Below, piece after piece: positions 1 through 8,115 of a stretch of 53,102 nt of DNA. Position 1 is the stretch's first letter, and every line of letters starts with the position of its first letter. A program made the position numbers and the translations under genes. The stretch is from Clostridia bacterium (GTDB taxonomy: Bacteria > Bacillota > Clostridia > Christensenellales > CAG-314): the NCBI GenBank assembly GCA_028698585.1, contig JAQVWG010000012.1:1-53102 (forward strand), read 5' to 3'. The notes under the pieces were generated by a model, which saw only the letters and a program-made list of their open reading frames with translations, was not told the DNA's origin and made no database searches.

Positions 1-805
1 AAGACAGTATGAAGGAAAGGAAGAATAAGTAGCCATACCTATATATGCTGACATACCAACAGATAGTGCAACAGTTAATTAGAGTATGTGGTAGCGCAAT
101 CACACACTGTCTGTTAAGAGAATATATGACACTTCCAATCAAGTGATAGGCAGTAGACTGCCATATCTAGGTAAGTTGGCAAGACAGTATGAAGGGAATG
201 CAGAAATATCTCTAAGCAGTCTCAGAATAATGTTTATCTAGATACTGCTCTGCTCATAGGGACAGTTATCTCCTCTGCCAAGGTGCCACTAGTAGACAAG
301 ATTTACTACCACTGGAGTTCTTTACCCATATATTGAGTGTTGTTTAGTGCGTGATAGTATTGCTGTAGTATGTAAGGATACGAATGATACGGAGTTGATG
401 TGGCAGTATTGCCAAGCACTCTGTCATTCTTACAGAGTATTCGAGCACAGATACAGTTCAGCGCTAATCTTGGTCAGTTTACATATAATCAGTAGGTAGA
501 GTTATAACTACATTTGAGTTGTTGAATTATGGAGAGTACTATCACATGTGGCTGTTACTTGACGATTATCTACACTGTTCATCATTTATCGGCAGACTGC
601 AAATGACTATTTGATGATGAGCAACAACCTCAGCAAGTTTACACATAACAAGGCACTGCACAAAAAAGTGGAATCCAATAGAGTCCAACCTGCTGACAAG
701 ATTTTGGCTAAAAGCATAAAAATTAAGTAGTTTTTGTCGCATTTAATTAAAAATAATCTGTAAGCATATACTATCTTGTAACGAGAATACGAGGTAGTTT
801 ATTTT
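1..805. other. Gene-free stretch upstream of ytxC
   Basis: I see no convincing gene here. A 15-base direct repeat (aagacagtatgaagg) occurs at 1-15 and 181-195. In the first copy frame 2 reads RQYEGKEE then a stop at 26-28, so this could be the last codons of a gene lying to the left plus a decayed tandem copy about 180 bp downstream, as is seen behind other genes in this window. The rest is AT-rich with many stops in all frames. Low confidence that the first 28 bases are coding. Confidence 0.4.
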
Positions 806-1573
806 ATGTTCGAAGCCTGCATAAATGCCAGTCAGCAGAACAGTTATTACATTAAATATATAGATGAGCGACTGTCTGCTAGCATAGACAAGTTAAAGGG
901 ATTGTCTGCAATGACCGGCAAGGGCAACAGGTGCTACTACTCTGTGGCATGCGAAGACGCTTATTGCGACCAGTTAACGGACATATTAGTTGACAAGATT
1001 GCAGATGTAATACTGCTGGGGTATAAGAACAGCTACTTTAGAGATAACTTGAACATAAGATACGACAGTTTCTTATCCAACACGCTTGTCAATATAATGT
1101 GCATTTTTGACCACACGGCAGACAAGGTATCTATTAAGAACACAATAGGCGATATCAGTAATTTTTCGATTGAGGGTTACTGCAATTTCAGGATGAAACA
1201 GGTCAAGAGTAAATGGGATGAGATTATACTGTTGACCAACACCTATGAACAGGTGCTACTTGATGATAGAATATTGCGCGAGTTTATTGCTTTTCTGGTC
1301 AACGCCATACCTATTAGAGAGAGTCAAATGAGCGTTTTTCTGGAGAATGGTGATTTCCTATTGCTTAATGCCGAGGGGGAGCAACTGGCTCCACTAGATA
1401 TAGTGTATCCACACCAAAGTATGCAAGAGCAACTAATGCTTAATCTAGTATGTCATAAGAGTAAACACATCTACATGGTCGGTGAGTATTACAATGCTGT
1501 TGGAGAGGATTTTGAAAAACTTGCAGATATATTATTCAATATAACTGTCATCAAGCCTAGCATTAAGCAGTAA
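806..1573 (+). CDS. ytxC: YtxC-like sporulation protein
   Basis: A 255-residue protein without obvious signal peptide or catalytic motif. Its general sequence character (a C-terminal region with FIAFLVNAIPIRES and VGEYYNAVGEDFEKLADILF) and its position directly before thrS match the YtxC family of spore formers; ytxC also precedes thrS in Bacillus subtilis. The molecular role of YtxC is not established; it is treated as a putative sporulation protein. The ATG at 806 has a GAGG at 791-794, rather far upstream, so the ribosome site is weak. The gene ends just before the thrS promoter, so the two are probably transcribed separately. Family assignment rests on context and resemblance, not on a search. 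Confidence 0.7.
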   Translation: MFEACINASQQNSYYIKYIDERLSASIDKLKGLSAMTGKGNRCYYSVACEDAYCDQLTDILVDKIADVILLGYKNSYFRDNLNIRYDSFLSNTLVNIMCIFDHTADKVSIKNTIGDISNFSIEGYCNFRMKQVKSKWDEIILLTNTYEQVLLDDRILREFIAFLVNAIPIRESQMSVFLENGDFLLLNAEGEQLAPLDIVYPHQSMQEQLMLNLVCHKSKHIYMVGEYYNAVGEDFEKLADILFNITVIKPSIKQ

Positions 1574-1618
1574 TATAAGTAGCTTATGGCATTAATGTCA
1601 AAAGTAGCGCTTTTTTTG

Positions 1619-1647
1619 TTGACAATGAATTAATTAAGGACTAGAAT
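1619..1647 (+). promoter_or_regulatory. Sigma-A promoter of the thrS T-box transcript
   Basis: TTGACA at 1619-1624, a 17-base spacer, and TAGAAT at 1642-1647. It lies directly before the T-box leader and would start transcription near 1654. Confidence 0.75.
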
Positions 1648-1653
1648 GGTGAT

Positions 1654-1870
1654 AATATCTCTATAGATATAGCAGGAGACAACATTATCTGGCAAGACTG
1701 TTTACAGAGAGTCCGCACTAGGCTGTGATGTGGATAACAGAGCCTTATAGATTACCACTTCTGTTGATTGCATTATTAACCAACGAGTGGCCGACTAGTT
1801 CGGCAAGTAAGGTGGAACCACGGATATAATTATTCGTCCTTACCAAGAGACTATCTTGGTATTTTTTTAT
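1654..1870 (+). promoter_or_regulatory. T-box riboswitch (threonine) upstream of thrS
   Basis: The T-box sequence AAGGTGGAACCACGG lies at 1809-1823. GTAAGG (about 1806-1812) can pair with CCTTAC (1838-1843) to form the antiterminator. The competing terminator is TACCAAGA/TCTTGGTA followed by a T run, ending about 1868. In the stem I specifier loop the threonine codon ACC is at 1754-1756 in the context AGATTACCA, the same arrangement (AGAT-N-codon-A) as in the pheS leader of this window. Uncharged tRNA-Thr should bind, stabilise the antiterminator and allow thrS transcription. The specifier identity agrees with the downstream gene, which strengthens the call. Confidence 0.93.
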
Positions 1871-1925
1871 ACCAAAAAGTAAAAAGAGATTATACATTAG
1901 ACGTTAATACGTATTGGAGGAGTAT

Positions 1926-3830
1926 ATGATTAAGGTTACATTGCCAAACGGCGACAGTAGAGAGTACGAGAAAGGCACTAAAGCCATTGATATTATTAAG
2001 GATATCAGCGAAGGGTTGGCACGCAATGCTATCTGCGTAGCAATCAATGATGAGAATAAGGAAATTAATACATTGGTAAACACAGACTGCACATTTAAGG
2101 TGTTTACATTCGCCGACGAGCTGGGTAAAGAGGTATATAGGCACACAACATCCCACATACTCGCTCAAGCAGTCAAGAGGCTATATCCTAATGCCGAGGT
2201 TGCTATAGGGCCAGCTATAAAGGACGGATTCTATTATGACATTGAGTTCAACTGCGAGTTTACGCAAGAGGACTTGGCTGTAGTCGAAGCGGAGATGAAC
2301 AAGATTATTAAAGAGAACCTGCCTATTACTAGAGATGTTATCAGTAAGGCTGAGGGCGTTAAACTCTTTACCAGTAGAGGCGAGAAGTACAAGATTGAGA
2401 TAATGCGTGATTTAGATGTGGAAAGCGTGTCTATATATACGCAAGGAGAGTATATCGATATGTGTCGTGGGCCACACCTGACCAGCACGGGTAAGGTCAA
2501 GGCTGTTAAACTGCTATCTGTCGCAGGCGCATACTGGAGAGGCGACGTTAAGAATAAGATGTTGACTCGTATCTATGGAACGGCATTCGACAAGAAATCA
2601 GACCTAGACGCTTATGTCCTTATGCTTGAGGAGGCCAAGAAAAGGGATCACAGAAAACTAGGCAGAGAGCTAGACCTGTTCGACTTGTTTGACGAGGGTC
2701 CCGGATTCCCATTCTATCTGCCTAAAGGTATGATACTCAAGAATAAGCTAATTGAGTTCTGGCGTGAAGAACATCTTAAGGATGACTATAAGGAAATAAG
2801 CACACCGATAATCCTCAATCAAGAATTGTGGCACAGAAGTGGCCACTGGGACCACTATAAGGATAATATGTATACCCTCAAAATTGATGATGAGGACTAT
2901 GCGATTAAACCTATGAATTGCCCAGGCGGTATGCTGGTGTATAAGCGCAGACCACACTCATACAGAGATTTACCCGACAGAATGGCAGAACTGGGTCTAG
3001 TACACCGACACGAGTTGTCCGGCGCACTACACGGACTTATGAGAGTAAGGTGCTTTACTCAGGATGACGCACATATATTCATGACCAAAGAGCAACTGGT
3101 GGACGAAGTATGTAATGTAATCAAACTGATAGACAGGGTATATAGCGTATTCGGATTTAGTTATCACATGGAGTTATCCACCATGCCTGAGGACCACTTG
3201 GGGACGGAGCAGGAATGGGAGCAAGCGACCAACGCATTGAGAGTTGCATTAGAACAACTAGGCAGAGACTACGTAATCAATGAGGGAGACGGCGCATTCT
3301 ATGGGCCTAAAATTGATTTCCACCTTAAGGACAGTCTGGGCAGAACATGGCAATGCGGTACCATTCAAGCAGACTTCCAGTTGCCAGAACGATTCGACTT
3401 GACTTATGTGGGTGCTGACGGCGAGAAACATCGTCCCTGCACCATTCACAGAACTGTACTGGGCAGTATTGAGCGTTTCATAGCCATACTGACCGAGCAC
3501 TTTGCAGGCGCATTCCCTCTATGGTTATCGCCTGTGCAGATGAGAGTACTACCTATATCGGAGAACAACTACGTGTACGCACAGAGAGTGCAAGATATGC
3601 TGGTCAAGGCTGGATTTAGAAGCGAATTAGATAACAGAAATGAGAAGATTGGTTACAGAATAAGAGAAGCGCAACTACAGAAGATACCATACATGTTGGT
3701 TGTCGGCGACAAGGAACAAGAGGACGGAACGCTCTCAGTAAGGCAACGCAAGAATGGTGACCTAGGTGTTAAGACTATCGAGCAGTTCATACAACTCGCC
3801 AGAGAGGAAGAAGTCAATAAACTTTATTAG
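1926..3830 (+). CDS. thrS: Threonyl-tRNA synthetase
   Basis: Charges tRNA-Thr in the cytoplasm. The 634-residue protein has the normal order: N-terminal TGS domain (about 1-62), editing domain with HTTSH (73-77) and the CRGPHL motif, class II catalytic core with NCPGGM and the R-rich motif 2 (RVRCFTQDDAHIF), motif 3 (GSIERFIAIL) and the C-terminal anticodon-binding domain. I start at ATG 1926 because GGAGG lies at 1916-1920 with ideal spacing; an in-frame TTG at 1914 precedes the ribosome site and is not used. Expression is controlled by the threonine T-box just upstream. A decayed copy of its last 75 bases follows the gene. Confidence 0.97.
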   Translation: MIKVTLPNGDSREYEKGTKAIDIIKDISEGLARNAICVAINDENKEINTLVNTDCTFKVFTFADELGKEVYRHTTSHILAQAVKRLYPNAEVAIGPAIKDGFYYDIEFNCEFTQEDLAVVEAEMNKIIKENLPITRDVISKAEGVKLFTSRGEKYKIEIMRDLDVESVSIYTQGEYIDMCRGPHLTSTGKVKAVKLLSVAGAYWRGDVKNKMLTRIYGTAFDKKSDLDAYVLMLEEAKKRDHRKLGRELDLFDLFDEGPGFPFYLPKGMILKNKLIEFWREEHLKDDYKEISTPIILNQELWHRSGHWDHYKDNMYTLKIDDEDYAIKPMNCPGGMLVYKRRPHSYRDLPDRMAELGLVHRHELSGALHGLMRVRCFTQDDAHIFMTKEQLVDEVCNVIKLIDRVYSVFGFSYHMELSTMPEDHLGTEQEWEQATNALRVALEQLGRDYVINEGDGAFYGPKIDFHLKDSLGRTWQCGTIQADFQLPERFDLTYVGADGEKHRPCTIHRTVLGSIERFIAILTEHFAGAFPLWLSPVQMRVLPISENNYVYAQRVQDMLVKAGFRSELDNRNEKIGYRIREAQLQKIPYMLVVGDKEQEDGTLSVRQRKNGDLGVKTIEQFIQLAREEEVNKLY

Positions 3831-3861
3831 TAGATTGAGGATTGCACATAATTCCTAAGTG

Positions 3862-3950
3862 TGATAATGGCTTATAGGTGACCTAGCTGTCAAGACTATC
3901 GAGCAGTTTATCAACTTGCCAGAGAGGCAGAGGTCAAGACACTCTATTAG
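3862..3950 (+). repeat. Decayed tandem copy of the thrS 3' end
   Basis: About 75-85 bases matching the last 25 codons of thrS, offset by 121 bp. Shared runs include ggtgacctag, aagactatcgagcagtt and cttgccagagaggcagag-like sequence, and the copy ends with a TAG as the gene does. Point changes and small indels have destroyed the frame. It is the most degraded member of the family of gene-end duplications in this window. Confidence 0.85.
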
Positions 3951-4034
3951 CCGACACGAACCACCTTATCTAGTAAGTAAGATACTGGTTGTATAGTAGT
4001 GTAGGCATCAACTCAAAATATTTAGATATTCTTT

Positions 4035-4068
4035 AACAAAACGGTTGACTATTCAACCGTTTTTTGTT
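4035..4068 (+). terminator. Rho-independent terminator downstream of thrS
   Basis: AACAAAACGGTTGA pairs with TCAACCGTTTTTTGTT around a 4-base loop, with T and A runs on either side, so it could work in both directions. The hairpin also contains the probable -35 element of the infC promoter. Confidence 0.85.
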
Positions 4069-4073
4069 AACAT
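4045..4073 (+). promoter_or_regulatory. Probable infC operon promoter
   Basis: TTGACT (4045-4050), 17-base spacer, TAACAT (4068-4073). It overlaps the thrS terminator hairpin. The same TAACAT -10 form occurs before pheS. Moderate confidence because the -10 is imperfect. Confidence 0.55.
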
Positions 4074-4077
4074 AGAT

Positions 4078-4203
4078 GAGCAAAGCAGAAGTACCACTTC
4101 TCGCCAACACGATTGCAAGACATTGTTTGGCTTTACAATAGCGACTATTATGGGCTACACGCCTATGCTGTAATGTGGTATTCTGCGATACCACATTTTT
4201 TTT
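4078..4203 (+). promoter_or_regulatory. infC-rpmI-rplT leader with attenuator (L20-leader-like)
   Basis: A roughly 125-base leader before infC holds a small hairpin (AGAAGT/ACTTCT near 4088-4102) and ends in a strong intrinsic terminator: ATGTGGTA (4173-4180) pairs with TACCACAT (4189-4196), followed by eight Ts. In low-GC Gram-positives the infC-rpmI-rplT operon is attenuated by excess ribosomal protein L20 binding such a leader. The terminator in front of infC and the gene order support this; the L20-binding structure itself I could not verify. Confidence 0.6.
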
Positions 4204-4218
4204 GGGAGGAAAACAACT

Positions 4219-4725
4219 ATTAAGGAATTACTTATTAATGGCCAGATTAGAGAGAAGGAAGTGCGTTTAATCGGCTCTGATGGTGCTCAGTTAGGCATCG
4301 TCCACATAGCCAAGGCGCAGGCAATAGCAGATGACGAAGGTATGGATTTGGTTATGATATCACCAACAGCCACTCCACCGGTCTGTAAGGTAATTGATTA
4401 TAGCAAGTACAAGTACGAACAGCAGAAGCGCGAGAGAGAGATGCGCAAGAATCAAAAGGTCGTGGAAATGAAAATTATGTGGTTATCCATGACTATTGAT
4501 GATAACGATATGAAAACCAAGGCTAAGGCATGTAGTAAGTGGCTCGCCGAGGGCAACAAGGTCAAGTTATCGTTACGAATGATAGGCAGACAGATGGCTT
4601 ATTCTGCTAACGCAGTCACAGTGGTCAACAAGTTCTATGAACTGCTTGCTGACAACGCCAAGATTGAGAAGCCTGCCGCACAAGAAGGCAGGAGTATAAC
4701 AATGGTTATAGCACCTGGCAAATAA
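4219..4725 (+). CDS. infC: Translation initiation factor IF-3
   Basis: Binds the 30S subunit and checks start-codon/initiator pairing. No ATG, GTG or TTG gives the full N-terminus: the next in-frame GTG at 4261 would cut off the conserved segment LLINGQIREKEVRLIG. An AUU codon at 4219 lies 8 bases after a strong GGGAGGA (4204-4210) and yields a normal 168-residue IF-3. AUU is the classic rare start of infC, which lets IF-3 repress its own synthesis by rejecting non-canonical starts. The N domain carries SPTATPPVCKVIDYSKYKYE and the C domain VKLSLRMIGRQMAYS. It is followed by rpmI and rplT in the usual operon. Confidence 0.93.
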   Translation: MKELLINGQIREKEVRLIGSDGAQLGIVHIAKAQAIADDEGMDLVMISPTATPPVCKVIDYSKYKYEQQKREREMRKNQKVVEMKIMWLSMTIDDNDMKTKAKACSKWLAEGNKVKLSLRMIGRQMAYSANAVTVVNKFYELLADNAKIEKPAAQEGRSITMVIAPGK

Positions 4726-4758
4726 CTGATAGTATAATTACATTAAGGAGATAAGAAA

Positions 4759-4953
4759 ATGCCTAAACAAAAAACCCACAGTGCATCCAAAAAAAGATTT
4801 AAGGTCCTTAAATCCGGCAAAGTCAAGAGAGCACAGAACAACAAGAATCACAAGTTAACCAAAAAGACAACAAAAAGAACTCGTAATCTTCGTGGCCCTG
4901 CTTATGTTGATAAGACACAAGAGAAGACCGTTAAGAATATGATGCCATATTAA
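4759..4953 (+). CDS. rpmI: 50S ribosomal protein L35
   Basis: 64 residues, strongly basic, with the L35 signature of a Lys/Arg-rich start (MPKQKTHSASKKRFKV) and the NHKLTKKTTKRTRNL segment. Component of the large subunit. Ribosome site AAGGAG 11 bases before the ATG. It sits between infC and rplT as in most bacteria and is expected to share the leader attenuator and translational control by L20. Confidence 0.97.
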   Translation: MPKQKTHSASKKRFKVLKSGKVKRAQNNKNHKLTKKTTKRTRNLRGPAYVDKTQEKTVKNMMPY

Positions 4954-4969
4954 GCAGGAGGAACTATAA

Positions 4970-5326
4970 ATGAGAATAAAAAGAGGCGTTACTTCTATCA
5001 AGAAGCGCAGAAAGATATTAAAGGTAGCCAAAGGGTATTTTGGTGCAAAATCAACCAACTATCGTATAGCCAGAGAGGCTGTCATGAAGTCATTTAACTA
5101 TGCCTATATCGGCAGAAGACTTCGTAAAAGGGATATGCGTGGTCTATGGATTGCTCGTATCAACGCAGCAGCTCGCGCCAACGGTCTGTCATACAGTAAG
5201 TTCATGCACGGCCTAAAACTAGCCAATGTTGATCTCAACCGCAAGGTATTAGCAGATATAGCAGTTAGTGATGCAAAAGCATTCGAACAGTTATCTAATA
5301 CTGCTAAACAAGCAATCAACGCATAA
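4970..5326 (+). CDS. rplT: 50S ribosomal protein L20
   Basis: 118 residues, the normal length. N-terminal basic extension ([18 protein letters not shown]) that binds 23S rRNA, followed by the conserved [20 protein letters not shown] and the globular C-terminal domain with [17 protein letters not shown]. It helps assemble the 50S subunit and is the likely autogenous repressor of the infC-rpmI-rplT operon. AGGAGG precedes the ATG. A clear terminator follows within 15 bases. Confidence 0.97.
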   Translation: MRIKRGVTSIKKRRKILKVAKGYFGAKSTNYRIAREAVMKSFNYAYIGRRLRKRDMRGLWIARINAAARANGLSYSKFMHGLKLANVDLNRKVLADIAVSDAKAFEQLSNTAKQAINA

Positions 5327-5340
5327 TTGACAAAGGAATA

Positions 5341-5367
5341 GAGCCTATCGACATTAGGCTCTTTTTT
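5341..5367 (+). terminator. Terminator after rplT
   Basis: GAGCCTA / TAGGCTC stem with a 6-base loop followed by six Ts. It ends only 8 bases before the start codon of the methyltransferase gene. Confidence 0.9.
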
Positions 5368-5374
5368 GTATTAT

Positions 5375-6118
5375 ATGATTATACAATCTGCTAGCAACAT
5401 AACCATTCAGTATACTAAGAAACTCTTGCAGAAAAAATATCGTGAGCAGGAACGTAAGTACCTAGTTGAGGGTGAGAAGCTCATTCGTGAGGCAATCGAC
5501 CATAGTTTACCCATAGAGTATGTTGTCGCTACAGAACAGATGGCTAACAAGTTACCCTTGCAATCAATACGGACAATACTGGCATCGGACAATGTGGTTA
5601 AGTCGTGCTGTGATACGGTAGCACAACAGGGCGCTGTTGCCGTAGTTAGAATTGTTGATAAACCAATATGTTCACCTGCGGGCAGATGTTTGGTGCTTGA
5701 TAATCTTCAGGACGCTGGCAATGTCGGTACTATACTGCGCACTGCTGTCGCAACCGATTATAAGGATGTATACCTTATCAACTGCGTTGATGTATATAGC
5801 GGTAAGGTTGTCAGGAGTGCTTCTAGTGCACACTATGTGCTTAACCTGTATCAAGGCGACTACGACAGGGTATGTCGAGCCATCAATGGATGTCAGTTAG
5901 TATGTGCGTCAATGGATGGCGAGAATATATTTACAACTCAAGTAAATGACAATCACGCTCTGATAATAGGCAACGAAGGACAGGGAGTAAGCGCTAGATT
6001 AAGAGATATGTGTCATAAGACAATATCATTACCCATGAAGAATAATCTGGAATCACTCAATGCAGGTGTTAGCGCAGGTATAATCATGTATCAATTAACC
6101 ATAGCAAAGGAGGTCTAA
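5375..6118 (+). CDS. TrmH/SpoU-family RNA 2'-O-methyltransferase
   Basis: A 247-residue SAM-dependent RNA methyltransferase of the SPOUT class. The N-terminal substrate-binding part contains KKYREQERKYLVEGEKLIREA. The C-terminal knotted domain shows motif 1 (NLQDAGNVGTILRTA), motif 2 (ALIIGNEGQGVS) and motif 3 (ISLPMKNNLESLNAGVSAG). The likely substrate is 23S rRNA, as for the family member (YsgA/RlmB-like) that follows rplT in other Bacillota. I start at ATG 5375 because homologs begin with MII; this start has no ribosome site and follows the rplT terminator T run by 8 bases, so the transcript may be nearly leaderless or depend on readthrough. The exact methylated nucleotide is unknown. Confidence 0.88.
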   Translation: MIIQSASNITIQYTKKLLQKKYREQERKYLVEGEKLIREAIDHSLPIEYVVATEQMANKLPLQSIRTILASDNVVKSCCDTVAQQGAVAVVRIVDKPICSPAGRCLVLDNLQDAGNVGTILRTAVATDYKDVYLINCVDVYSGKVVRSASSAHYVLNLYQGDYDRVCRAINGCQLVCASMDGENIFTTQVNDNHALIIGNEGQGVSARLRDMCHKTISLPMKNNLESLNAGVSAGIIMYQLTIAKEV

Positions 6119-6121
6119 ACA

Positions 6122-6862
6122 ATGTCAGGACATAGTAAGTGGAATAATATCAAGCAAAAGAAAGCCAAGGGAGACGCAGCTCGTTCCAAGGTTTTTACCA
6201 AGATAGGCAGAGAGATAGCAGTGGCTGTTAAGGCTGGTGGAAGCGATCCAGCAACCAATTCCACCTTATATAGCATCATCCAAAAAGCGCGTCTTAACAA
6301 TATGCCGAACGACAATATAACCCGTTCAATCAAGAAGGCGAGTGGAGAACTGGGGGAGGTAAACTACGAGTCGATACTATACGAGGGGTACGGTGTTGGT
6401 GGCTCTGCGGTCATTGTAGACTGTCTAACGGACAATAAGAACAGAACAGCAGGTGATGTACGCAGTTTTATTACTAAACACGGAGGTTCTTTGGGCACGA
6501 CTAATTGCGTCTCATTTATGTTCGACCGTAAGGGTGTAATAGTCGCCGAGAGACAATCTGGGCAGGAGGAAGACACAATATTCGAACTGGCTATCGATGC
6601 CGGCGCAGATGACGTACAGATTGAGGATGAAGCATTCATCATGTATACTAGTCCAACCAATCTTAATACAGTAGTTAAGAATCTCGAAGCAGGAGGCGTA
6701 ACGCTGGTTAGCGCTCAAGTCGATTGGATTCCACAGAATACTATTGTACTTAGTGATGAGCAGTTGCCCAAGTTCTTGAGAATGATTGACGCTCTAGAAG
6801 AAGATGATGATGTACAGAACGTGTATCATAACGTGGAACTGCCAGATGAGGACGAAGAATAA
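6122..6862 (+). CDS. yebC: YebC/PmpR (TACO1) family protein
   Basis: 246 residues with the hallmark start MSGHSKWNNIKQKKAKGDA and the three-domain YebC fold. Family members were long annotated as transcriptional regulators; recent work on YebC/TACO1 proteins supports a role in helping ribosomes through proline-rich stretches. The acidic C-terminus (ALEEDDDVQNVYHNVELPDEDEE) is typical. AAAGGAGG precedes the ATG by 8 bases, and the gene starts 3 bases after the methyltransferase stop, so the two are co-translated. A terminator follows. Confidence 0.95.
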   Translation: MSGHSKWNNIKQKKAKGDAARSKVFTKIGREIAVAVKAGGSDPATNSTLYSIIQKARLNNMPNDNITRSIKKASGELGEVNYESILYEGYGVGGSAVIVDCLTDNKNRTAGDVRSFITKHGGSLGTTNCVSFMFDRKGVIVAERQSGQEEDTIFELAIDAGADDVQIEDEAFIMYTSPTNLNTVVKNLEAGGVTLVSAQVDWIPQNTIVLSDEQLPKFLRMIDALEEDDDVQNVYHNVELPDEDEE

Positions 6863-6874
6863 CATAATTATATC

Positions 6875-6906
6875 AACCGCTTCTTAATTGAGGCGGTTTT
6901 TTGTTT
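6875..6906 (+). terminator. Terminator after yebC
   Basis: AACCGC(CT-like arm)/GCGGTT hairpin followed by six Ts. Confidence 0.85.
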
Positions 6907-6999
6907 TGGGAATAACTTGACTATTCTGTTTTCTGTCGCTATTATATAGGTAATGCAGTGTATAGCTACCCTGTTATTTCGGGGTATGCCAAGGATGAA

Positions 7000-7494
7000 A
7001 TGAGAGTATTAGGAATTGACCCAGGGCTTGCCACTATAGGTTATGGCATAATAGATAGAGAGGAAAAAAAAGATACCGTCATAGACTATGGTGTTATTAG
7101 TACGCCTAAGGATGAGAGCACACCTGTAAGGTTAGCTATGATATATGACGCCATGGCAACCATTATCTCCAAGTATAAGCCCGATGAGATAGCTGTAGAA
7201 AACTTGTTTTTTTATAAGAACATTACAACAGGTATACCTGTCGCCGAGGCAAGGGGAGTAATTCTAACTGCTGCTGTGCGTGAGTGTGGCAAATTATACG
7301 AGTACACTCCTCAACAGGTCAAGATGGCAATGACAGGATTCGGTAAGGCAGACAAGAAACAGATTCAGCAGATGGTTAAACTGTTCTTGCGACTAGATAA
7401 GATACCTAAACCAGATGATGCCGCTGATGCACTGGCTATCGCATTGACTCATCTCAACCTAGGAATATTTACGCAAGAGAAGTACGTCAAGTAG
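7000..7494 (+). CDS. ruvC: Holliday junction endodeoxyribonuclease RuvC
   Basis: Resolves Holliday junctions by symmetrical cleavage, acting with RuvAB. The 164-residue protein has the RNase H-like fold signature: Asp7 in MRVLGIDPGLATIGYG, Glu67 in AVENLFFYKN and the C-terminal acidic pair in PDDAADALAIALTH. The reading frame is open further upstream (to 6958), but ATG 7000 gives the conserved N-terminus and follows AAGGA at 6991-6995. The last codons and stop (GTCAAGTAG) run into a GGAGATAAT ribosome-site sequence, which is what now stands in front of ruvA 600 bp away; a tandem array has separated the two genes. Confidence 0.95.
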   Translation: MRVLGIDPGLATIGYGIIDREEKKDTVIDYGVISTPKDESTPVRLAMIYDAMATIISKYKPDEIAVENLFFYKNITTGIPVAEARGVILTAAVRECGKLYEYTPQQVKMAMTGFGKADKKQIQQMVKLFLRLDKIPKPDDAADALAIALTHLNLGIFTQEKYVK

Positions 7495-8115
7495 GAGATA
7501 ATTTCTCTTACCACGTAAGACGACTATGTCAAGTATGGGGGTAATTAATATAACATAATTGACCAGTATGCACAACAGGAGATAAATACTCTACTCAATT
7601 AAGTAAGTATGATATTGTGGGAGATAATTGTCAATCTTCATTAAGGCCTACGTGATTAGAAGGTATTGCTGTTAACTTGATTAGGCAAGTGCGTTAAGTA
7701 TAAGATATCGCAATTAACTTGATTATGTAACCATTAAGCAAGAGATAATTACTATAACTTTACTTGCTATTATGTCAACAGGAGATAAATACTCTACTCA
7801 ATTAAGTAAGTATGATATTGTGGGAGATAATTGTCTATCTTCATTAAGGCCTACGTGATTATAAGGTATTGTTGTCAACTTGATTAGGCAAGTGCGTTAA
7901 GTATAAGATATCGCAATTAACTTGATTATGTAACCATTAAGCAAGAGATAATTACTATACCTTTACTTGCTATTATGTCAACAGGAGATAAATACTCTAC
8001 TCAATTAAGTAAGTATGATATTGTGGGAGATAATTGTCTATCTTCATTAAGGCCTACGTGATTATAAGGTATTGTTGTCAACTTGATTAGGCAAGTGCGT
8101 TAAGTAGGAGATAAT
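7484..8115 (+). repeat. 203-bp tandem array between ruvC and ruvA
   Basis: Direct repeats begin at 7573, 7776 and 7979 with a constant period of 203 bp; the third copy is partial and runs straight into the ruvA start. Copies differ at only a few positions. The motif GGAGATAA(T) recurs in the array (near 7494, 7578, 7620, 7742, 7783, 7985, 8024) and finally as the true ruvA ribosome site. The ruvC end (CGTCAAGTAGGAGATAAT) and the ruvA leader (CGTTAAGTAGGAGATAAT) are nearly the same sequence, so the array appears to derive from duplication of the original ruvC-ruvA junction. No gene is seen inside. Confidence 0.93.

Noticed and set aside
1890-2168. Minus-strand ORFs inside thrS and many other core genes
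   Set aside because: They lie opposite strongly conserved genes, have no ribosome sites and resemble no protein family; they are shadows of coding sequence.
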